DNA from: Chromatiales bacterium
GTDB lineage: Bacteria > Pseudomonadota > Gammaproteobacteria > Thiohalomonadales > Thiohalomonadaceae
Length of the DNA: 64,000 nucleotides
Direction of reading: 5' to 3'
NCBI GenBank assembly: GCA_003251535.1
Contig: QKFD01000100.1
Location: 57,515-121,514, forward strand
Position numbers and translations under genes: made by a program. A model generated the notes under the pieces. That model had not been told where the DNA came from, ran no database searches, and saw only the letters and a program-made list of their open reading frames with translations. Positions 28,180-38,076 of this stretch are shown here, in pieces. Numbering within the stretch: the first letter of the stretch is position 1; each line of letters begins with the position of its first letter.

Positions 28180-29532
28180 ATGACCACCCACTACGACCTC
28201 ATCGCCATCGGTGGCGGCAGCGGCGGACTCTCTGCGGCGGAGCGGGCCGCCATGTATGGCAAGCGTGCCCTTGTCATCGAACGTGCCCGCCTTGGTGGCA
28301 CCTGCGTTAACCTCGGCTGTGTGCCTAAAAAGGTGATGTGGTACGGCGCCCGCACCGCCCATGCCCTAGCCAATGCCGCCGACTTCGGCTTTGACATCAG
28401 CCAGAACGATTTTGACTGGTCGCAGCTGGTGGCCCGGCGCAATAGCTACATCCAGGCCATCAATGACTGGTATACCGGCTACCTCCAGGACTCCGGGATC
28501 GCCCTGGAGCGGGGCGAGGCACGGCTGGTCGGGCCGCGCGAGGTGGAGGTCAATGGCCACCGCTATAGCGCCGACCACCTGGTGATCGCCCCTGGTGGGC
28601 TTCCCGTAGTGCCGGATGTCCCGGGGGCCGAGTATGGCATCACCTCTGATGGTTTCTTCGCCCTCACTGAGCAGCCCAAGCGGGTGGCGGTGGTGGGCGC
28701 GGGCTATATCGGGGTGGAGCTGGCCGGTCTACTCAACGCCCTGGGGTCCGATGTTGACATGTTGATTCGTGGCTCCGGTTTCCTCAACGGCTTCGATGCC
28801 ATCCTGCGCGAAGGGCTGATGGAGGAGATGGTGAACGCCGGGGTCAACATCCTCTCCAACACCTGGGTGGAGCGCATCGAGCAGGCCGACGGTGGCAAGC
28901 TCACCATCCACTGCCACGGGGGACACGAGCTAACGGGCTTTGACACCCTCATCTGGGCCACCGGGCGCTACCCTGATACCGCTGGCCTCAACCTGGCCGC
29001 AGCGGGGGTAGAGGCGAATCCCCAGGGCTTCATCCCTACCGATGAGTTTGAGAACACCAACGTCCCCGGTATCTACGCCGTGGGCGACGTCACCGGCCGT
29101 GCCGCTCTCACCCCGGTCGCCATTGCTGCCGCTCGCCGGCTCTGTGATCGGATCTTCAACAACCAGCCCGACCGGCGCCTGGAGTACGACAACATCCCCA
29201 CCGTGGTGTTCAGTCACCCGCCCATCGGCACCGTGGGTCTCTCCGAGGAGAAGGCCCAGGAGCGTTATGGCGTGGAGTCGGTGAAGACCTACGAGACCCG
29301 TTTTACCCCCATGGCCTATGCCTTTGCCCGCCACCCCCACCGCACCGCCATGAAACTGGTCTGCCACGGACCCCAGGAGAAGGTGGTGGGGGTCCATATC
29401 CTGGGTGATGGTGCCGATGAGATGCTGCAAGGCTTTGCTGTGGCAGTCAAAATGGGGGCCACCAAGCGGGATTTTGATAACACCGTTGCCATCCACCCCA
29501 CCAGTGCCGAAGAGCTGGTCACCATGCGTTGA
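28180..29532 (+). CDS. gor: Glutathione-disulfide reductase
   Basis: A 450-residue FAD enzyme, the family's normal length, reducing GSSG with NADPH. It starts [16 protein letters not shown]; the redox disulfide is in [13 protein letters not shown], the nucleotide motif is [13 protein letters not shown], and the C-terminal active-site His and Glu lie in [12 protein letters not shown]. An open frame continues about 390 bases further upstream, but that part overlaps the divergent gene and has no family similarity. Two hairpins follow the stop. Confidence 0.95.
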   Translation: MTTHYDLIAIGGGSGGLSAAERAAMYGKRALVIERARLGGTCVNLGCVPKKVMWYGARTAHALANAADFGFDISQNDFDWSQLVARRNSYIQAINDWYTGYLQDSGIALERGEARLVGPREVEVNGHRYSADHLVIAPGGLPVVPDVPGAEYGITSDGFFALTEQPKRVAVVGAGYIGVELAGLLNALGSDVDMLIRGSGFLNGFDAILREGLMEEMVNAGVNILSNTWVERIEQADGGKLTIHCHGGHELTGFDTLIWATGRYPDTAGLNLAAAGVEANPQGFIPTDEFENTNVPGIYAVGDVTGRAALTPVAIAAARRLCDRIFNNQPDRRLEYDNIPTVVFSHPPIGTVGLSEEKAQERYGVESVKTYETRFTPMAYAFARHPHRTAMKLVCHGPQEKVVGVHILGDGADEMLQGFAVAVKMGATKRDFDNTVAIHPTSAEELVTMR

Positions 29533-29538
29533 GGTGTC

Positions 29539-29605
29539 GGCCCCCGGCCGGTTACGGGGGCCAACGCTTGAAGCGGCCGTCCACTGCCCCCATGGTGGAC
29601 GGCCG
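29539..29605 (+). terminator. Two consecutive hairpins after glutathione reductase
   Basis: An eight-base-pair stem (29539-29562, arm GGCCCCCG) is followed by an 11-base-pair stem (29574-29605, arm CGGCCGTCCAC) and a T-rich stretch. Together they probably end the gor transcript before the DUF971 gene. Confidence 0.6.
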
Positions 29606-29637
29606 TCGTGTATCTTTATCGCCTTTGAGGAGGCCCC

Positions 29638-29997
29638 ATGCCGAGTCCCACCGAGATCAAGCTGAAAAAGCAGGCGCGCGTGCTGGAGATCACCTTCGAT
29701 GATGGCCAGCACTTTGCGCTGCCCACGGAGTATCTGCGGGTCTACTCACCCTCTGCGGAGGTGCGTGGCCACGGCCCCGGCCAGGAGACGCTCCAGGTTG
29801 GGAAGGAGGACGTCAATATCGACAAGATCGAACAGGTGGGTGCCTACGCCGTCCAGATCTACTTCGATGACAACCACCATACCGGGATCTACGCTTGGGA
29901 AACCCTGTACGATCTAGGGGTAAACTTCGACAAATACTGGCACGATTACCTGGACCGCCTTGCCAAGGCGGGCCATCCGCGCAAGGCCGACGCCTGA
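29638..29997 (+). CDS. DUF971 protein
   Basis: A 119-residue protein consisting of one DUF971 domain, related to the N-terminal domain of gamma-butyrobetaine hydroxylase. Visible family marks are [25 protein letters not shown] (split here as ITFDDG and [15 protein letters not shown]) and a C-terminal [12 protein letters not shown]. Stand-alone members occur near ubiquinone, HslUV or iron-sulfur genes. Here it lies ten bases before ubiE. The role is unknown; a link to quinone synthesis or Fe-S assembly is inference from context. Confidence 0.88.
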   Translation: MPSPTEIKLKKQARVLEITFDDGQHFALPTEYLRVYSPSAEVRGHGPGQETLQVGKEDVNIDKIEQVGAYAVQIYFDDNHHTGIYAWETLYDLGVNFDKYWHDYLDRLAKAGHPRKADA

Positions 29998-30007
29998 GGT
30001 TGAGGAG

Positions 30008-30757
30008 ATGACCGAAGAGAACACCACCCATTTTGGCTACAAACAGGTCCCGACGCAGGAGAAGGTGCAGCGGGTGGCGGAGGTGTTCCACTCGGTGGCA
30101 GGTCGTTATGACCTGATGAACGATCTGATGTCCTTTGGTGTCCACCGGCTCTGGAAGCGCTTCACCATCGAGCAGGCCGGGGTGCGCCGTGGCCACCGAG
30201 TGCTTGATCTCGCGGGGGGCACCGGCGACCTCGCCGCCCGCTTCTCCGAGCTGGTGGGTCCCACCGGGCAGGTGGTGCTGGCCGATATCAACGCCTCTAT
30301 GCTGGAGGTGGGGCGCCAGCGCCTCACCGACCGAGGGGTGGTGGGCAATGTGGAGTATGCCCAGGTAAACGCCGAGTGCCTGCCCTTCCCGGATAACTAC
30401 TTCGACCTCATCACCATTGCCTTCGGCCTACGCAACGTGACTGACAAAGATCAGGCGCTTGCCTCTATGTATCGGGTGTTGCGTCCCGGTGGGCGGCTGC
30501 TGGTGTTGGAGTTCTCCAAGCCGGTGGCCCCTGGCTTGGGTCCGGTCTATGACGCCTACTCCTTTGGGGTGCTGCCCCTGATGGGGCAGCTGGTGGCTGG
30601 GGATCGGGAGAGCTACAAATACCTGGCCGAGTCTATCCGGATGCACCCGGACCAGGAGACGCTGAAGGGGATGATGGAAGCGGTCGGCTTTGAGCGCTGC
30701 GACTACCACAACCTCACTGGCGGCATTGTTGCCCTACATCGAGGCTTCAAGTTCTGA
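30008..30757 (+). CDS. ubiE: UbiE, ubiquinone/menaquinone C-methyltransferase
   Basis: A 249-residue SAM-dependent methyltransferase acting on 2-polyprenyl-6-methoxy-1,4-benzoquinol. It has the SAM motif [12 protein letters not shown], the family stretch [18 protein letters not shown] and [10 protein letters not shown]. The start ATG has the ribosome site GAGGAG directly upstream. ubiJ and ubiB follow, the standard gammaproteobacterial order. With ubiV at the left end of the window, the organism appears to make ubiquinone, at least partly, both with and without oxygen. Confidence 0.97.
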   Translation: MTEENTTHFGYKQVPTQEKVQRVAEVFHSVAGRYDLMNDLMSFGVHRLWKRFTIEQAGVRRGHRVLDLAGGTGDLAARFSELVGPTGQVVLADINASMLEVGRQRLTDRGVVGNVEYAQVNAECLPFPDNYFDLITIAFGLRNVTDKDQALASMYRVLRPGGRLLVLEFSKPVAPGLGPVYDAYSFGVLPLMGQLVAGDRESYKYLAESIRMHPDQETLKGMMEAVGFERCDYHNLTGGIVALHRGFKF

Positions 30758-30827
30758 GTCGCGCCACACCATTGCGTCTCTGCACCCCCTCTGCCCACTG
30801 CCCGTTATGGGCCATCTCGGAGTTGCG

Positions 30828-31454
30828 ATGACCTCCGTCTCCATGCTGCCCACTGCCGCTTTGGCGGCCTTGGAACAGGCGGCCAATGCCGCCCTAGCCC
30901 TCGATCCTGATAGCCAGGCGCGCCTGCGGCCGCTCGCCGGTCGGGTGGTCGCGGTGACCCTCAGCGGAATCGGCGCCACCCTCTATCTCACGGCCGGTGC
31001 CGACCGCCTACGTCTCATGGGGCACTACGACGGCGACATCGATACCCACCTGCGCGGTACCCCGTTTGCCCTCTTGGGCCTCGCCTTTGCCCGGGCTGGG
31101 GAGGGGCTGTTCCGGGGGGAGGTGACCATGGAGGGGGATGTGGAGCTGGGGCAGCGGGTGCAGGCCCTGCTCAAGGAGCTGGATATCGACTGGGAGGAGC
31201 ACCTCTCCCGCTTGGTCGGTGATATCGCTGCCCACCAGATCGGCAACCTCTTCCGGGGCCTGGTGCAGGGGGGGAGCCGTCTTGCCGACAGCCTGCGGGC
31301 CGATGTGCGGGAGTATCTCCAGGAGGAGCGGGGTGATCTCCCGGCGCGGGATGAGGTGGCCGTCTTTATGGATGCGGTAGACCTGCTGCGGAGCGACACC
31401 GATCGCCTGGAGGCACGGGTGAAGCGGTTGTTGGCCCTGGGTGGCGAGGCATGA
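30828..31454 (+). CDS. ubiJ: UbiJ, ubiquinone biosynthesis accessory factor
   Basis: A 208-residue protein with an N-terminal SCP2 lipid-binding domain (about residues 15-115) and a C-terminal helical region. Together with UbiK, UbiJ holds the polyprenyl intermediates for the Ubi enzyme complex. The start ATG was chosen for the CGGAG site ten bases before it. The frame is open further upstream but runs over the ubiE end. It lies between ubiE and ubiB, which confirms the call despite low similarity typical of the family. Confidence 0.88.
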   Translation: MTSVSMLPTAALAALEQAANAALALDPDSQARLRPLAGRVVAVTLSGIGATLYLTAGADRLRLMGHYDGDIDTHLRGTPFALLGLAFARAGEGLFRGEVTMEGDVELGQRVQALLKELDIDWEEHLSRLVGDIAAHQIGNLFRGLVQGGSRLADSLRADVREYLQEERGDLPARDEVAVFMDAVDLLRSDTDRLEARVKRLLALGGEA

Positions 31455-31548
31455 GGGGGGCACCCGCTACCGAACGGTTGTCTCAGCAGGTCGTGGAGGG
31501 ACGCCCAGCCATCCACACGCACTCAATTAGAATAGAGGAGCCCTCTGC

Positions 31549-33192
31549 GTGATCTCCCCCGGCCAGGCGCTACGCCTCGCTCACATCGGCTGGGTCTTGG
31601 CCAGACATGGCCTGGATGAGCTGCTGCTAGACACCCCACTCTTTCGGCCCGTCCGTTTTCTCCACTACTTCATGTGGTGGCGTTGGCTGCGAGTCCCCGG
31701 CTCCCGCGGCGAGCGGATCCGGCGCGCCCTGGAAGATCTGGGGCCTATCTTCGTCAAGTTTGGGCAGATCCTCTCCACGCGCCGGGATCTCCTTGCCAGT
31801 GACATCGCCGATGAGCTGACCCGCCTCCAGGACCGGGTCCCACCCTTTGCTGGCCACCTCTCGCGCGCCATCGTGGAGAAGGCGTATCGCAAACCCATCG
31901 AGGAGGTGTTCGCCTCTTTTGATGAGCAGCCCATCGCCTCCGCCTCCATCGCCCAGGTCCACGGGGCGACACTGCACGATGGGCGCAAGGTGGTGGTCAA
32001 GGTGGTGCGCCCCGACATCGCGCCGGTGATCAAGCGCGATCTGTCGCTGATGTATATCGTTGCCGAGTTGCTGCAAAACTACTGGTCTGAGGGGAAGCGG
32101 TTACGGCCCATAGAGGTGATCTCGGAGTTTGAAAAGACCATCCTTGATGAGCTAGATCTGCTGCGTGAGGCAGCCAACGCCTCCCAGCTCAAGCGCAACT
32201 TCGCCGACTCCCCCATCCTCTACATCCCCGAGGTCTACTGGCCCTACTGCCGTAGCAGTGTGATGGTGATGGAGCGCATCAGCGGCATCCCAGTGGGGCA
32301 GGTGGAGGTGCTGCGGGCGGCGGGCATTGACATGAAGCTATTGGCGGAGCGGGGGGTGGAGATCTTCTTTACCCAGGTATTCCGCCACAATTTCTTTCAT
32401 GCCGACATGCACCCGGGCAATATCTTTGTCTCCCCCGAGGGGCGCTATATCGCCGTCGATTTCGGCATCGTCGGTACCCTCGCCCCGGAGGATAAAAACT
32501 ACCTGGCGGAGAACCTACTCGCCTTCTTCAAACGCGACTACTACCGGGTAGCACAGCTGCATGTGGAGTCGGGTTGGGTACCGGCCGGTACCCGGGTGGA
32601 TGAGTTTGAGGCGGCCATCCGCACCGTCTGCGAGCCCATCTTTGAACGGCCGTTGGCAGATATCTCCTTCGGCCAACTGCTGTTGCGTCTGTTCCAAACC
32701 GCCCGGCGCTTCCACATGGAGGTGCAGCCCCAATTGGTGTTGTTGCAGAAGACACTGCTCAACATCGAGGGGCTGGGGCGTGACCTCTACCCTGCCCTTG
32801 ATCTCTGGACCACGGCCAAACCGTTCCTGGAGCGCTGGATGCGCGAGCAGTTGGGAACCCAGGCCTTTATGGGGCGTCTGAAGAACGAGGTGCCGCGCTG
32901 GGGGGAGAAGCTGCCGGAGATCCCGGGTCTGATCTTTGATCTGCTCCACAAGACCAAGGCCGGGCAGCTGGAGGTGCAGTTCTCAGTCAATGAACTCAAG
33001 GCGATCCGCGGCGAGGTCCGCGAGGCCAACCGGCGCACTATCGCCGCTGTGGTTGGCGCTGCGTTGGTAATTTCATCGGCCATTATCAATGGGTTGGGTG
33101 ATCACTCCTCCGTCATGCTGGGTGCGCTGACGTGGCTGGTGGGGGCCGTGGGCCTGCTCTTCTTTATCCGCGCCTGGCCTGCGCCGCCTTGA
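31549..33192 (+). CDS. ubiB: UbiB, ubiquinone biosynthesis atypical kinase/ATPase
   Basis: A 547-residue ADCK-type protein, almost the E. coli length. It carries the KxGQ motif [11 protein letters not shown], the Ala-rich loop ASIAQVHGA, the ATP lysine in VVVKVVRP, catalytic ADMHPGN and metal-binding DFGIVG. Two C-terminal membrane helices occupy about residues 500-545. The start is GTG, with AGGAG ten bases upstream. It is the last gene of ubiE-ubiJ-ubiB and drives extraction or handling of membrane intermediates by ATPase activity. Confidence 0.96.
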   Translation: MISPGQALRLAHIGWVLARHGLDELLLDTPLFRPVRFLHYFMWWRWLRVPGSRGERIRRALEDLGPIFVKFGQILSTRRDLLASDIADELTRLQDRVPPFAGHLSRAIVEKAYRKPIEEVFASFDEQPIASASIAQVHGATLHDGRKVVVKVVRPDIAPVIKRDLSLMYIVAELLQNYWSEGKRLRPIEVISEFEKTILDELDLLREAANASQLKRNFADSPILYIPEVYWPYCRSSVMVMERISGIPVGQVEVLRAAGIDMKLLAERGVEIFFTQVFRHNFFHADMHPGNIFVSPEGRYIAVDFGIVGTLAPEDKNYLAENLLAFFKRDYYRVAQLHVESGWVPAGTRVDEFEAAIRTVCEPIFERPLADISFGQLLLRLFQTARRFHMEVQPQLVLLQKTLLNIEGLGRDLYPALDLWTTAKPFLERWMREQLGTQAFMGRLKNEVPRWGEKLPEIPGLIFDLLHKTKAGQLEVQFSVNELKAIRGEVREANRRTIAAVVGAALVISSAIINGLGDHSSVMLGALTWLVGAVGLLFFIRAWPAPP

Positions 33193-33589
33193 TTAGGGGG
33201 CGATGACAGCAGTAAATTGGGCGGCATTCGTAGCCTCTCTGATACTTTAGTGGCTACTCTCCTTGGTGGTGCGTTGAGGCCGGCTGCTCGACATGGCCAT
33301 GGCTTCAACGCAGCGCAGCAGCAGACTACGACTGACGGTGGATTGGTCGGAGATCCTTTCATCTCTCCTAGGGAACCAGAGACGGCACGTGGGAGTACTG
33401 CGGCAGGATGCCAGCGCGGCATGGTGAAGGCGTGGCCTGTGGGAGGTAACCCACCTCTCCGCAGGCGGCGAGCACGCACTCAACACCACTGAAGACCCCC
33501 ACGGAAACGGGCCAAGCCATGAGCCGTTGGGCGCGGAGCGCGCCGATGGCGGGCGACATTTCAAATTTCGATAGGAGTGCTGAATCAGC
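33193..33589 (+). other. 397-base gene-free region with strong secondary structure
   Basis: No convincing protein fits here. Two large inverted repeats stand out. One is a 12-base-pair stem (33270-33281 with 33301-33312, one G-U pair, 19-base loop). The other is a nested hairpin at 33434-33465 (outer GCCTG/CAGGC, inner GTGGG/CCCAC). The region could hold a small RNA or the structured leader of the NYN gene. It does not show a pattern I can assign to 6S RNA, tmRNA or RNase P RNA. Confidence 0.4.
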
Positions 33590-34534
33590 GTGAATTCCAA
33601 CTTGCGCGTAGGCGTCTTTGTTGACGCAGAAAATATCAAATTTAATGGCGGTTATCAGATGCGCTACGACGTGCTCCGGCGTTTTGCCGCCCGTGGCGGT
33701 GGGGCGCTGCTGCGACTGAATACTTATATTGCTTATGATCGTGAGCGCGCATACACCGATCCCGATTACCAGAAGAAGGCGAATGCCTACCAGCAGCGGG
33801 TACGTGATTTTGGCTGGAAGGTGAATATTAAAGCGGTGCGCCGCTACACCGACGATGAAGGTAACGTCACCACCAAGGCCAACTCCGATCTCGATCTGGC
33901 CGTGGATGCCATGCTGCAAGCGGAGCACCTCGATCACATCCTGCTCGTGACCGGCGATGGTGATTTTCTGCAACTGGTTGAGGCGCTGCAAAACCGCGGC
34001 TGCCGGGTGGAGCTGCTCGGATTCCGTAACGTCTCCCGTGAGCTGCAGCGCCAAGTAGACGACTACTTCTCTGGCTATCTCATCCCCGATCTCCTCCCCT
34101 TTCCCAATGAGCCGCGCAACGCCTGGGGCGAGGTGGGATCGGCAGTGCGGGGGGTCTGCGCTAAATGGTTTCCAGACAAGGGCTACGGCTTCCTGCGCTT
34201 CGCTAAGCGCATCGACGAGCATCTGTGGATCACCGATCAGCGCGACCCCGAATCCCCTTACGAGACGGTGTTTTGTCACGCCAGTGAACTCAGCGACGGG
34301 ATCACCGTTGATGACATGCTAAACCGGGAGAACGTCTTCGAGTTCTACCTGAAGGAGAGCGAACAGAAAGATGGCGGTAAAGCGGCCATCTTGGTGCGTC
34401 GAGTCCATGAACACGACAACGCTGTCCGCCCCCGCCCGACCCGCCATGTCGCCACCAGTGGCCTCGATGCCGTGGTGATCCCCCTGGCTGACGGCGAGGA
34501 GCATCATGTCGAAGAGGTAAGAGAAGAGTCGTAG
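33590..34534 (+). CDS. NYN-domain (LabA-like) ribonuclease fused to a cold-shock-like domain
   Basis: A 314-residue protein. Residues 1 to about 165 are a NYN/PIN-like domain of the LabA type, with metal-site aspartates in VFVDAENI, SDLDLAVDAM and VTGDGDFLQLVE. Residues about 185-270 read like a cold-shock nucleic-acid-binding fold (WFPDKGYGFLRF, then VFCHASEL). The last 50 residues are a flexible, acidic tail. The start is GTG with AGGAG upstream. The combination suggests an endoribonuclease that brings its own RNA-binding module. No partner gene is adjacent; tRNA-Arg follows 38 bases downstream. Confidence 0.85.
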   Translation: MNSNLRVGVFVDAENIKFNGGYQMRYDVLRRFAARGGGALLRLNTYIAYDRERAYTDPDYQKKANAYQQRVRDFGWKVNIKAVRRYTDDEGNVTTKANSDLDLAVDAMLQAEHLDHILLVTGDGDFLQLVEALQNRGCRVELLGFRNVSRELQRQVDDYFSGYLIPDLLPFPNEPRNAWGEVGSAVRGVCAKWFPDKGYGFLRFAKRIDEHLWITDQRDPESPYETVFCHASELSDGITVDDMLNRENVFEFYLKESEQKDGGKAAILVRRVHEHDNAVRPRPTRHVATSGLDAVVIPLADGEEHHVEEVREES

Positions 34535-34572
34535 ACGGCGCCGAGCTGTTTTAGTATGCTACTCCGCCTTCA

Positions 34573-34649
<77 letters not shown>

Positions 34650-35163
34650 TATTTGTGGGTTTCCGGTGGAGGGTGTCACACCACCCTCCAGCGCGAAGCT
34701 AAGCACCTCGCTACTCCCTCCTGCTGTCTCTCGTTCGTCGTTCCGTTAATCCCGCTCCTCCCGGGCCACTCTGCGCCGCCCATTCAGCCGTGGTCTGGAA
34801 ACCGTTGGTGGGGCAGTGGGATCTGTGCGACAATGCCAACCCGATGTTTTTTCAGTGCTGAGTTTCGTCTGTAACCAAATGAATAAAAACGGGTTTTTAA
34901 CAGACAATCCGGTGCTGTAAGCGTTTCAAATCACAACATAACAAAAGCGTGATGATGGCCGCCGTGGTGCTATGCGAGACAGCTTAGCGCTACGCTGTGT
35001 GGGCTACCCACAGCGGGCAGCGGCGGCGGTTCACGTCAAAGGGCAGGGGCCTGAACGCCTGGGCCGCAGCCTTTCCCACGGCAGTAAGGGGGGCTAGCGC
35101 GGCGTCTGGTGGTAGGGTGTGGCTTCGTGTTGGGGTGTTCACCGATGATGGGGGCAGGTTTCC
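34650..35163 (+). other. 514-base gene-free region with AT-rich island before nuoB
   Basis: No coding sequence is supported. A nine-base-pair hairpin (34667-34690, arm TGGAGGGTG) follows the tRNA. Around 34840-34960 the DNA is distinctly AT-richer than its surroundings and contains the palindrome TAAAAAC-N2-GTTTTTA at 34884-34899, a plausible operator or promoter region. No trace of nuoA was found upstream of nuoB. Confidence 0.5.
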
Positions 35164-35643
35164 ATGGAATTGAATGGTTTGTCGGAAAACGGTTTTTTGG
35201 TCACCAGCGCCAACCGGGTGATCGACTGGGCCCGTAGTGGTTCCATTTGGCCAATGACCTTTGGGCTTGCGTGCTGCGCGGTCGAGATGATGCACTCCGC
35301 CGCCTCCCGTTACGATCTGGATCGGTTTGGGTGGGGGGTCTTCCGGGGCAGCCCCAGGCAGTCAGATCTCATGATCGTCGCCGGTACCTTGGTCAACAAG
35401 ATGGCCCCGGCCCTGCGCAAGGTCTACGACCAGATGGCAGAGCCTCGTTGGGTGATCTCCATGGGCTCCTGCGCCAATGGGGGGGGCTACTATCACTACT
35501 CCTACTCCGTGGTCAGAGGGTGTGATCGCGTGGTACCGGTCGATATCTACATCCCCGGCTGTCCCCCTACCGCGGAGGCACTGGTCTACGGTATGACCCA
35601 GTTGGCCCGCAAGATCGACCGCCACTACACCATAGAGCGCTGA
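35164..35643 (+). CDS. nuoB: NuoB-like NADH-quinone oxidoreductase subunit, isolated from a nuo operon
   Basis: A 159-residue protein of the NuoB/20-kDa subunit family, which carries cluster N2 next to the quinone site of complex I. All four ligands are visible: the adjacent pair in LACCAVEM, one in MGSCANGG and one in [10 protein letters not shown]. The length is normal and the surrounding blocks ([16 protein letters not shown]) are well kept, so it is not decayed. What is odd is the setting. No nuoA, nuoC or other complex I gene is adjacent, and a strong terminator follows immediately. It could be a relocated sole copy, a second copy with altered use, or a subunit for a related hydrogenase-like complex. 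Confidence 0.88.
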   Translation: MELNGLSENGFLVTSANRVIDWARSGSIWPMTFGLACCAVEMMHSAASRYDLDRFGWGVFRGSPRQSDLMIVAGTLVNKMAPALRKVYDQMAEPRWVISMGSCANGGGYYHYSYSVVRGCDRVVPVDIYIPGCPPTAEALVYGMTQLARKIDRHYTIER

Positions 35644-35647
35644 CGAC

Positions 35648-35731
35648 CGCCCGCCCTGCGGGGCGGGCGCTTAGATCAGCGAGAAGCCAGACCCCACGCG
35701 CCAGTGCGTGATCGGGGTCTGGCTTTTTTAT
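35648..35731 (+). terminator. Double hairpin terminator after nuoB
   Basis: A nine-base-pair GC stem (35648-35669) is followed by a 12-base-pair stem (35684-35695 with 35714-35725, arm AAGCCAGACCCC) whose loop contains a further small hairpin, and then a run of T. This is the clearest rho-independent terminator of the window and ends the nuoB transcript. Confidence 0.93.
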
Positions 35732-35802
35732 TGGCTCGTGGCCGGGCCATTGGTCCTTACGCCTGGGCGGTTGTCCGCTGGATCGGGGTCCGCCCTATCG
35801 GG

Positions 35803-36246
35803 CTATGGGGTCACTCGCCAACGCCTATCATCCTCGTGCCCCAGCCACTCGTAGTTGTCGTCGCCCTGCCAATCCCCCGGGCGCCAACCTCGCTTGAGGT
35901 CATAGGTAAAGCAAAGTATGTCGGCCTGTCCAGATGGGGATCTCAATCGCTCCCGGCCGACAAAAGGGAGTAGAGCGCAGCTGATAAGTGGTGGCTCCCC
36001 TCGATTGATATTGAGGCTCACGACACCACAAAGCCGCAAATTCGATACGCTATCCACTTCAATCACGATGTCGTAACAGGCTCCCCAATGGGCGGCGGCT
36101 GGTCGCCCGTCTTCAACAAAGGTGCCGGTGATTTGAACAGGTTTAGCGACGGTAGATGAGCGTTCGGTTACCAAGCGCTTAAGCACCCTGTCCCACACCG
36201 CCAGCTGACCGGGCATCTGCTCTAAAACATCGATTTCATCCAGCAC
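35803..36246 (-). CDS. Uncharacterised 147-residue protein at the end of the LPS cluster
   Basis: I do not recognise this protein. The GTG start at 36246 is preceded by GGGGGAA at good spacing and overlaps the glycosyltransferase stop by 11 bases, which favours it over earlier starts. The product is a mixed alpha/beta cytosolic protein with a Trp-rich, charged C-terminus (RGWRPGDWQGDDNYEWLG). The codon pattern of this frame is less GC-biased than its neighbours, so recent arrival is possible. It would be the last gene of the minus-strand cell-surface operon. Confidence 0.6.
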   Translation of the reverse strand: MLDEIDVLEQMPGQLAVWDRVLKRLVTERSSTVAKPVQITGTFVEDGRPAAAHWGACYDIVIEVDSVSNLRLCGVVSLNINRGEPPLISCALLPFVGRERLRSPSGQADILCFTYDLKRGWRPGDWQGDDNYEWLGHEDDRRWRVTP

Positions 36247-37270
36247 TGAGTTCCCCCGCTCCCTTCCTGCCATGGTTGAGATATTGCGTGATGGTCTGGG
36301 CCGCTGTGTCCAGGTCAATGCGATTCACCGCCTGTGGTTCGGCCTCTGGGGGCGGGACAAACACCAATCGCCGTGGCGGGCTATTGAGGGTCTGCCAGCG
36401 CAGTGGATTGCCGGAGCGGTGGCGGGGGTAGAAACCCGCGGTGGGGCGGTCGAGGGCTCCGGCGAGGTGGAGGGGGCCGGTGGAGCCGGCCAACAGGAGA
36501 TCGGCGCAGGCGAGATGGCGGGTGAGCGCCACCAGATCGCCACCGCTATAGAGGATGGCGGGGTGGTTGTGGATGGCGGCGACCACTTGGGTGGCGTTGG
36601 CCTCTTCGCCGGGACCCGCGGTGACCACCCAGCTGATGGCGGCGTCGGGGTTGATGGCGTTGGCCAGCGTCGCCCACTGCGCCGCTTGCAGGGAGCCGGC
36701 AGAGCCACCGCTGCCGGGGTGGAGAAAGAGCAGCCGGCTGGCGGGATCGAGCCGCCGCTCTTGGCAGAGGCGCCGGCGCAGGGCGGCGGTGTCGGCTGCC
36801 GGGAGGCGGAGGAGTGGCGGTTGGGTGGGGGCGGGGGGCACGAGGGCGTGGTCGCGCAGCAGCTGCTCGGCCAGCTCCAGGTTGTAGCGCCACTCCGGCC
36901 GTTCGGAGCGGGAGCGGCGTTGGCGCAGGCGGTGGTTATAGAGCAGCTGGAAGGCCTTGGTGGCGGGCGCCAAACGGTAGGGGATACCGGCCAGCAGGCC
37001 GGCGGCGGCGACCCGGGCGGTGGAGTAGAGGGTGAGCAGGGCATCAAACGGGTGGCGGCGCAGTTGGCGCGCCAGGGCGAGGGTGCCTAGCTCTGCCGGT
37101 ACCTCAACAACGCCGTTGATGTAGGGGCAGAGTTGGGCGATGGGGCGGGTGTAGGGGGGGACCAGCACCTCGATCTCTGCCTCGGGTAGCGCCTGGCGCA
37201 GTAGCGCCAAGGTGGGCCAGGCGAGCATGAAGTCGCCGAGGCGGTCGTTGCGCACCACGAGGATCCTCAT
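36236..37270 (-). CDS. Glycosyltransferase family 9 (heptosyltransferase-like)
   Basis: A 344-residue GT-B fold protein of the ADP-heptose:LPS heptosyltransferase type. It opens RILVVRNDRLGDFMLAWPTL, shown here in parts as VVRNDRLGD and LAWPTLALL. The C-terminal half has LFLHPGSGGSAGS for the nucleotide sugar and LLAGSTGPLHLAGAL, the family signature. It overlaps the GT2 gene by four bases upstream. It probably adds a core sugar to lipid A-Kdo; donor and position are not predictable. Confidence 0.87.
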   Translation of the reverse strand: MRILVVRNDRLGDFMLAWPTLALLRQALPEAEIEVLVPPYTRPIAQLCPYINGVVEVPAELGTLALARQLRRHPFDALLTLYSTARVAAAGLLAGIPYRLAPATKAFQLLYNHRLRQRRSRSERPEWRYNLELAEQLLRDHALVPPAPTQPPLLRLPAADTAALRRRLCQERRLDPASRLLFLHPGSGGSAGSLQAAQWATLANAINPDAAISWVVTAGPGEEANATQVVAAIHNHPAILYSGGDLVALTRHLACADLLLAGSTGPLHLAGALDRPTAGFYPRHRSGNPLRWQTLNSPPRRLVFVPPPEAEPQAVNRIDLDTAAQTITQYLNHGRKGAGELSAG

Positions 37271-38076
37271 CCCCCCTCCGCCAATCCCTGTAGGGCCCGC
37301 ACGGCACCGCTGCTCTCGGTCTGTCGGTAGAGCGCCTTATTGGTGTCACTGACCTGATAGCTGCGGGGGTGGTGGAGGTGGTACTGGCAGGCGCTCAACT
37401 TCAGGTTACGCACAGCGAATCCCGCCGCCCGCAGGCGCAACTCCAGATCGGCATCCTCCCCTAGGCCGGGGCTGGTGTAGCGTTCGTCAAAGCCGTTGAC
37501 CGCCTCCAGCAGGGCCCGCGGGGCGGAGAAGTTGCTGCCGACGATGCGGATGGGGCGCCCTATGAGCCACGGTTGCAGTGGGGGTAGGCAGAAGCCGAAC
37601 TCATAGTTTTTTACCCTGTCACGGTGGAGCCCGACGGCGTGGCGTAGCCAGCGACCGGGGGAGTCGAGCCGCTGGAGGTAGGTCGGATCGCGCCGCAGGT
37701 GGCTGGAGAAGTGGGGTCCCAACTCCACCCGGCGACCCGCTAAGGCGCTATGGCCGTCGGCAGCGGCGAGGTGCTGTTCCACGAAGCGGCGTTGGGGTAG
37801 GCAGTCGCCATCGATAAAGATGAGGTGATCGGCCTGCGCGGCGCGGATCGCCCGGTTGAGCGCCCGGTTTTTACGAAAGCCACAATCTGGTTGGCGGAGG
37901 TGGCTCAGCTGCGCCCCCCCTTGGCGGGCGAGCAGGGCGGCTACGGCCGGGTCCTCGCCATCCTCCGAGATCACCACCTCAAAATCCCGCTCGCTCTGGC
38001 GACTGAGGGCGTGCAGGATGGCGGCGAGCGCCTCCACATCCCGGTAGACCGAGACGATGAGGCTGGCGCGTGGCAT
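37267..38076 (-). CDS. Glycosyltransferase family 2
   Basis: A 269-residue GT-A transferase. Marks are SLIVSVYRDVEAL at the N-terminus, ISEDGEDP, the metal-binding FIDGDCLPQRR, and a galactosyltransferase-like C-terminal block (FDERYTSPGLGEDADLELR). The start ATG shares one base with the stop of the sulfotransferase-like gene. It is cytosolic and without membrane helices, so it probably extends the LPS core or a related surface glycan. Confidence 0.87.
   Translation of the reverse strand: MPRASLIVSVYRDVEALAAILHALSRQSERDFEVVISEDGEDPAVAALLARQGGAQLSHLRQPDCGFRKNRALNRAIRAAQADHLIFIDGDCLPQRRFVEQHLAAADGHSALAGRRVELGPHFSSHLRRDPTYLQRLDSPGRWLRHAVGLHRDRVKNYEFGFCLPPLQPWLIGRPIRIVGSNFSAPRALLEAVNGFDERYTSPGLGEDADLELRLRAAGFAVRNLKLSACQYHLHHPRSYQVSDTNKALYRQTESSGAVRALQGLAEGG

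Noticed and set aside
33193..33589. 6S RNA candidate
   Set aside because: Paired segments exist, but no long rod with a central bubble could be drawn, and flanking genes are not typical of ssrS.
33368..34279. 303-codon open frame on the minus strand opposite the NYN gene
   Set aside because: The plus-strand protein has clear domain motifs and a ribosome-binding site; the antisense product has no recognisable fold and is a by-product of GC-rich codon use.
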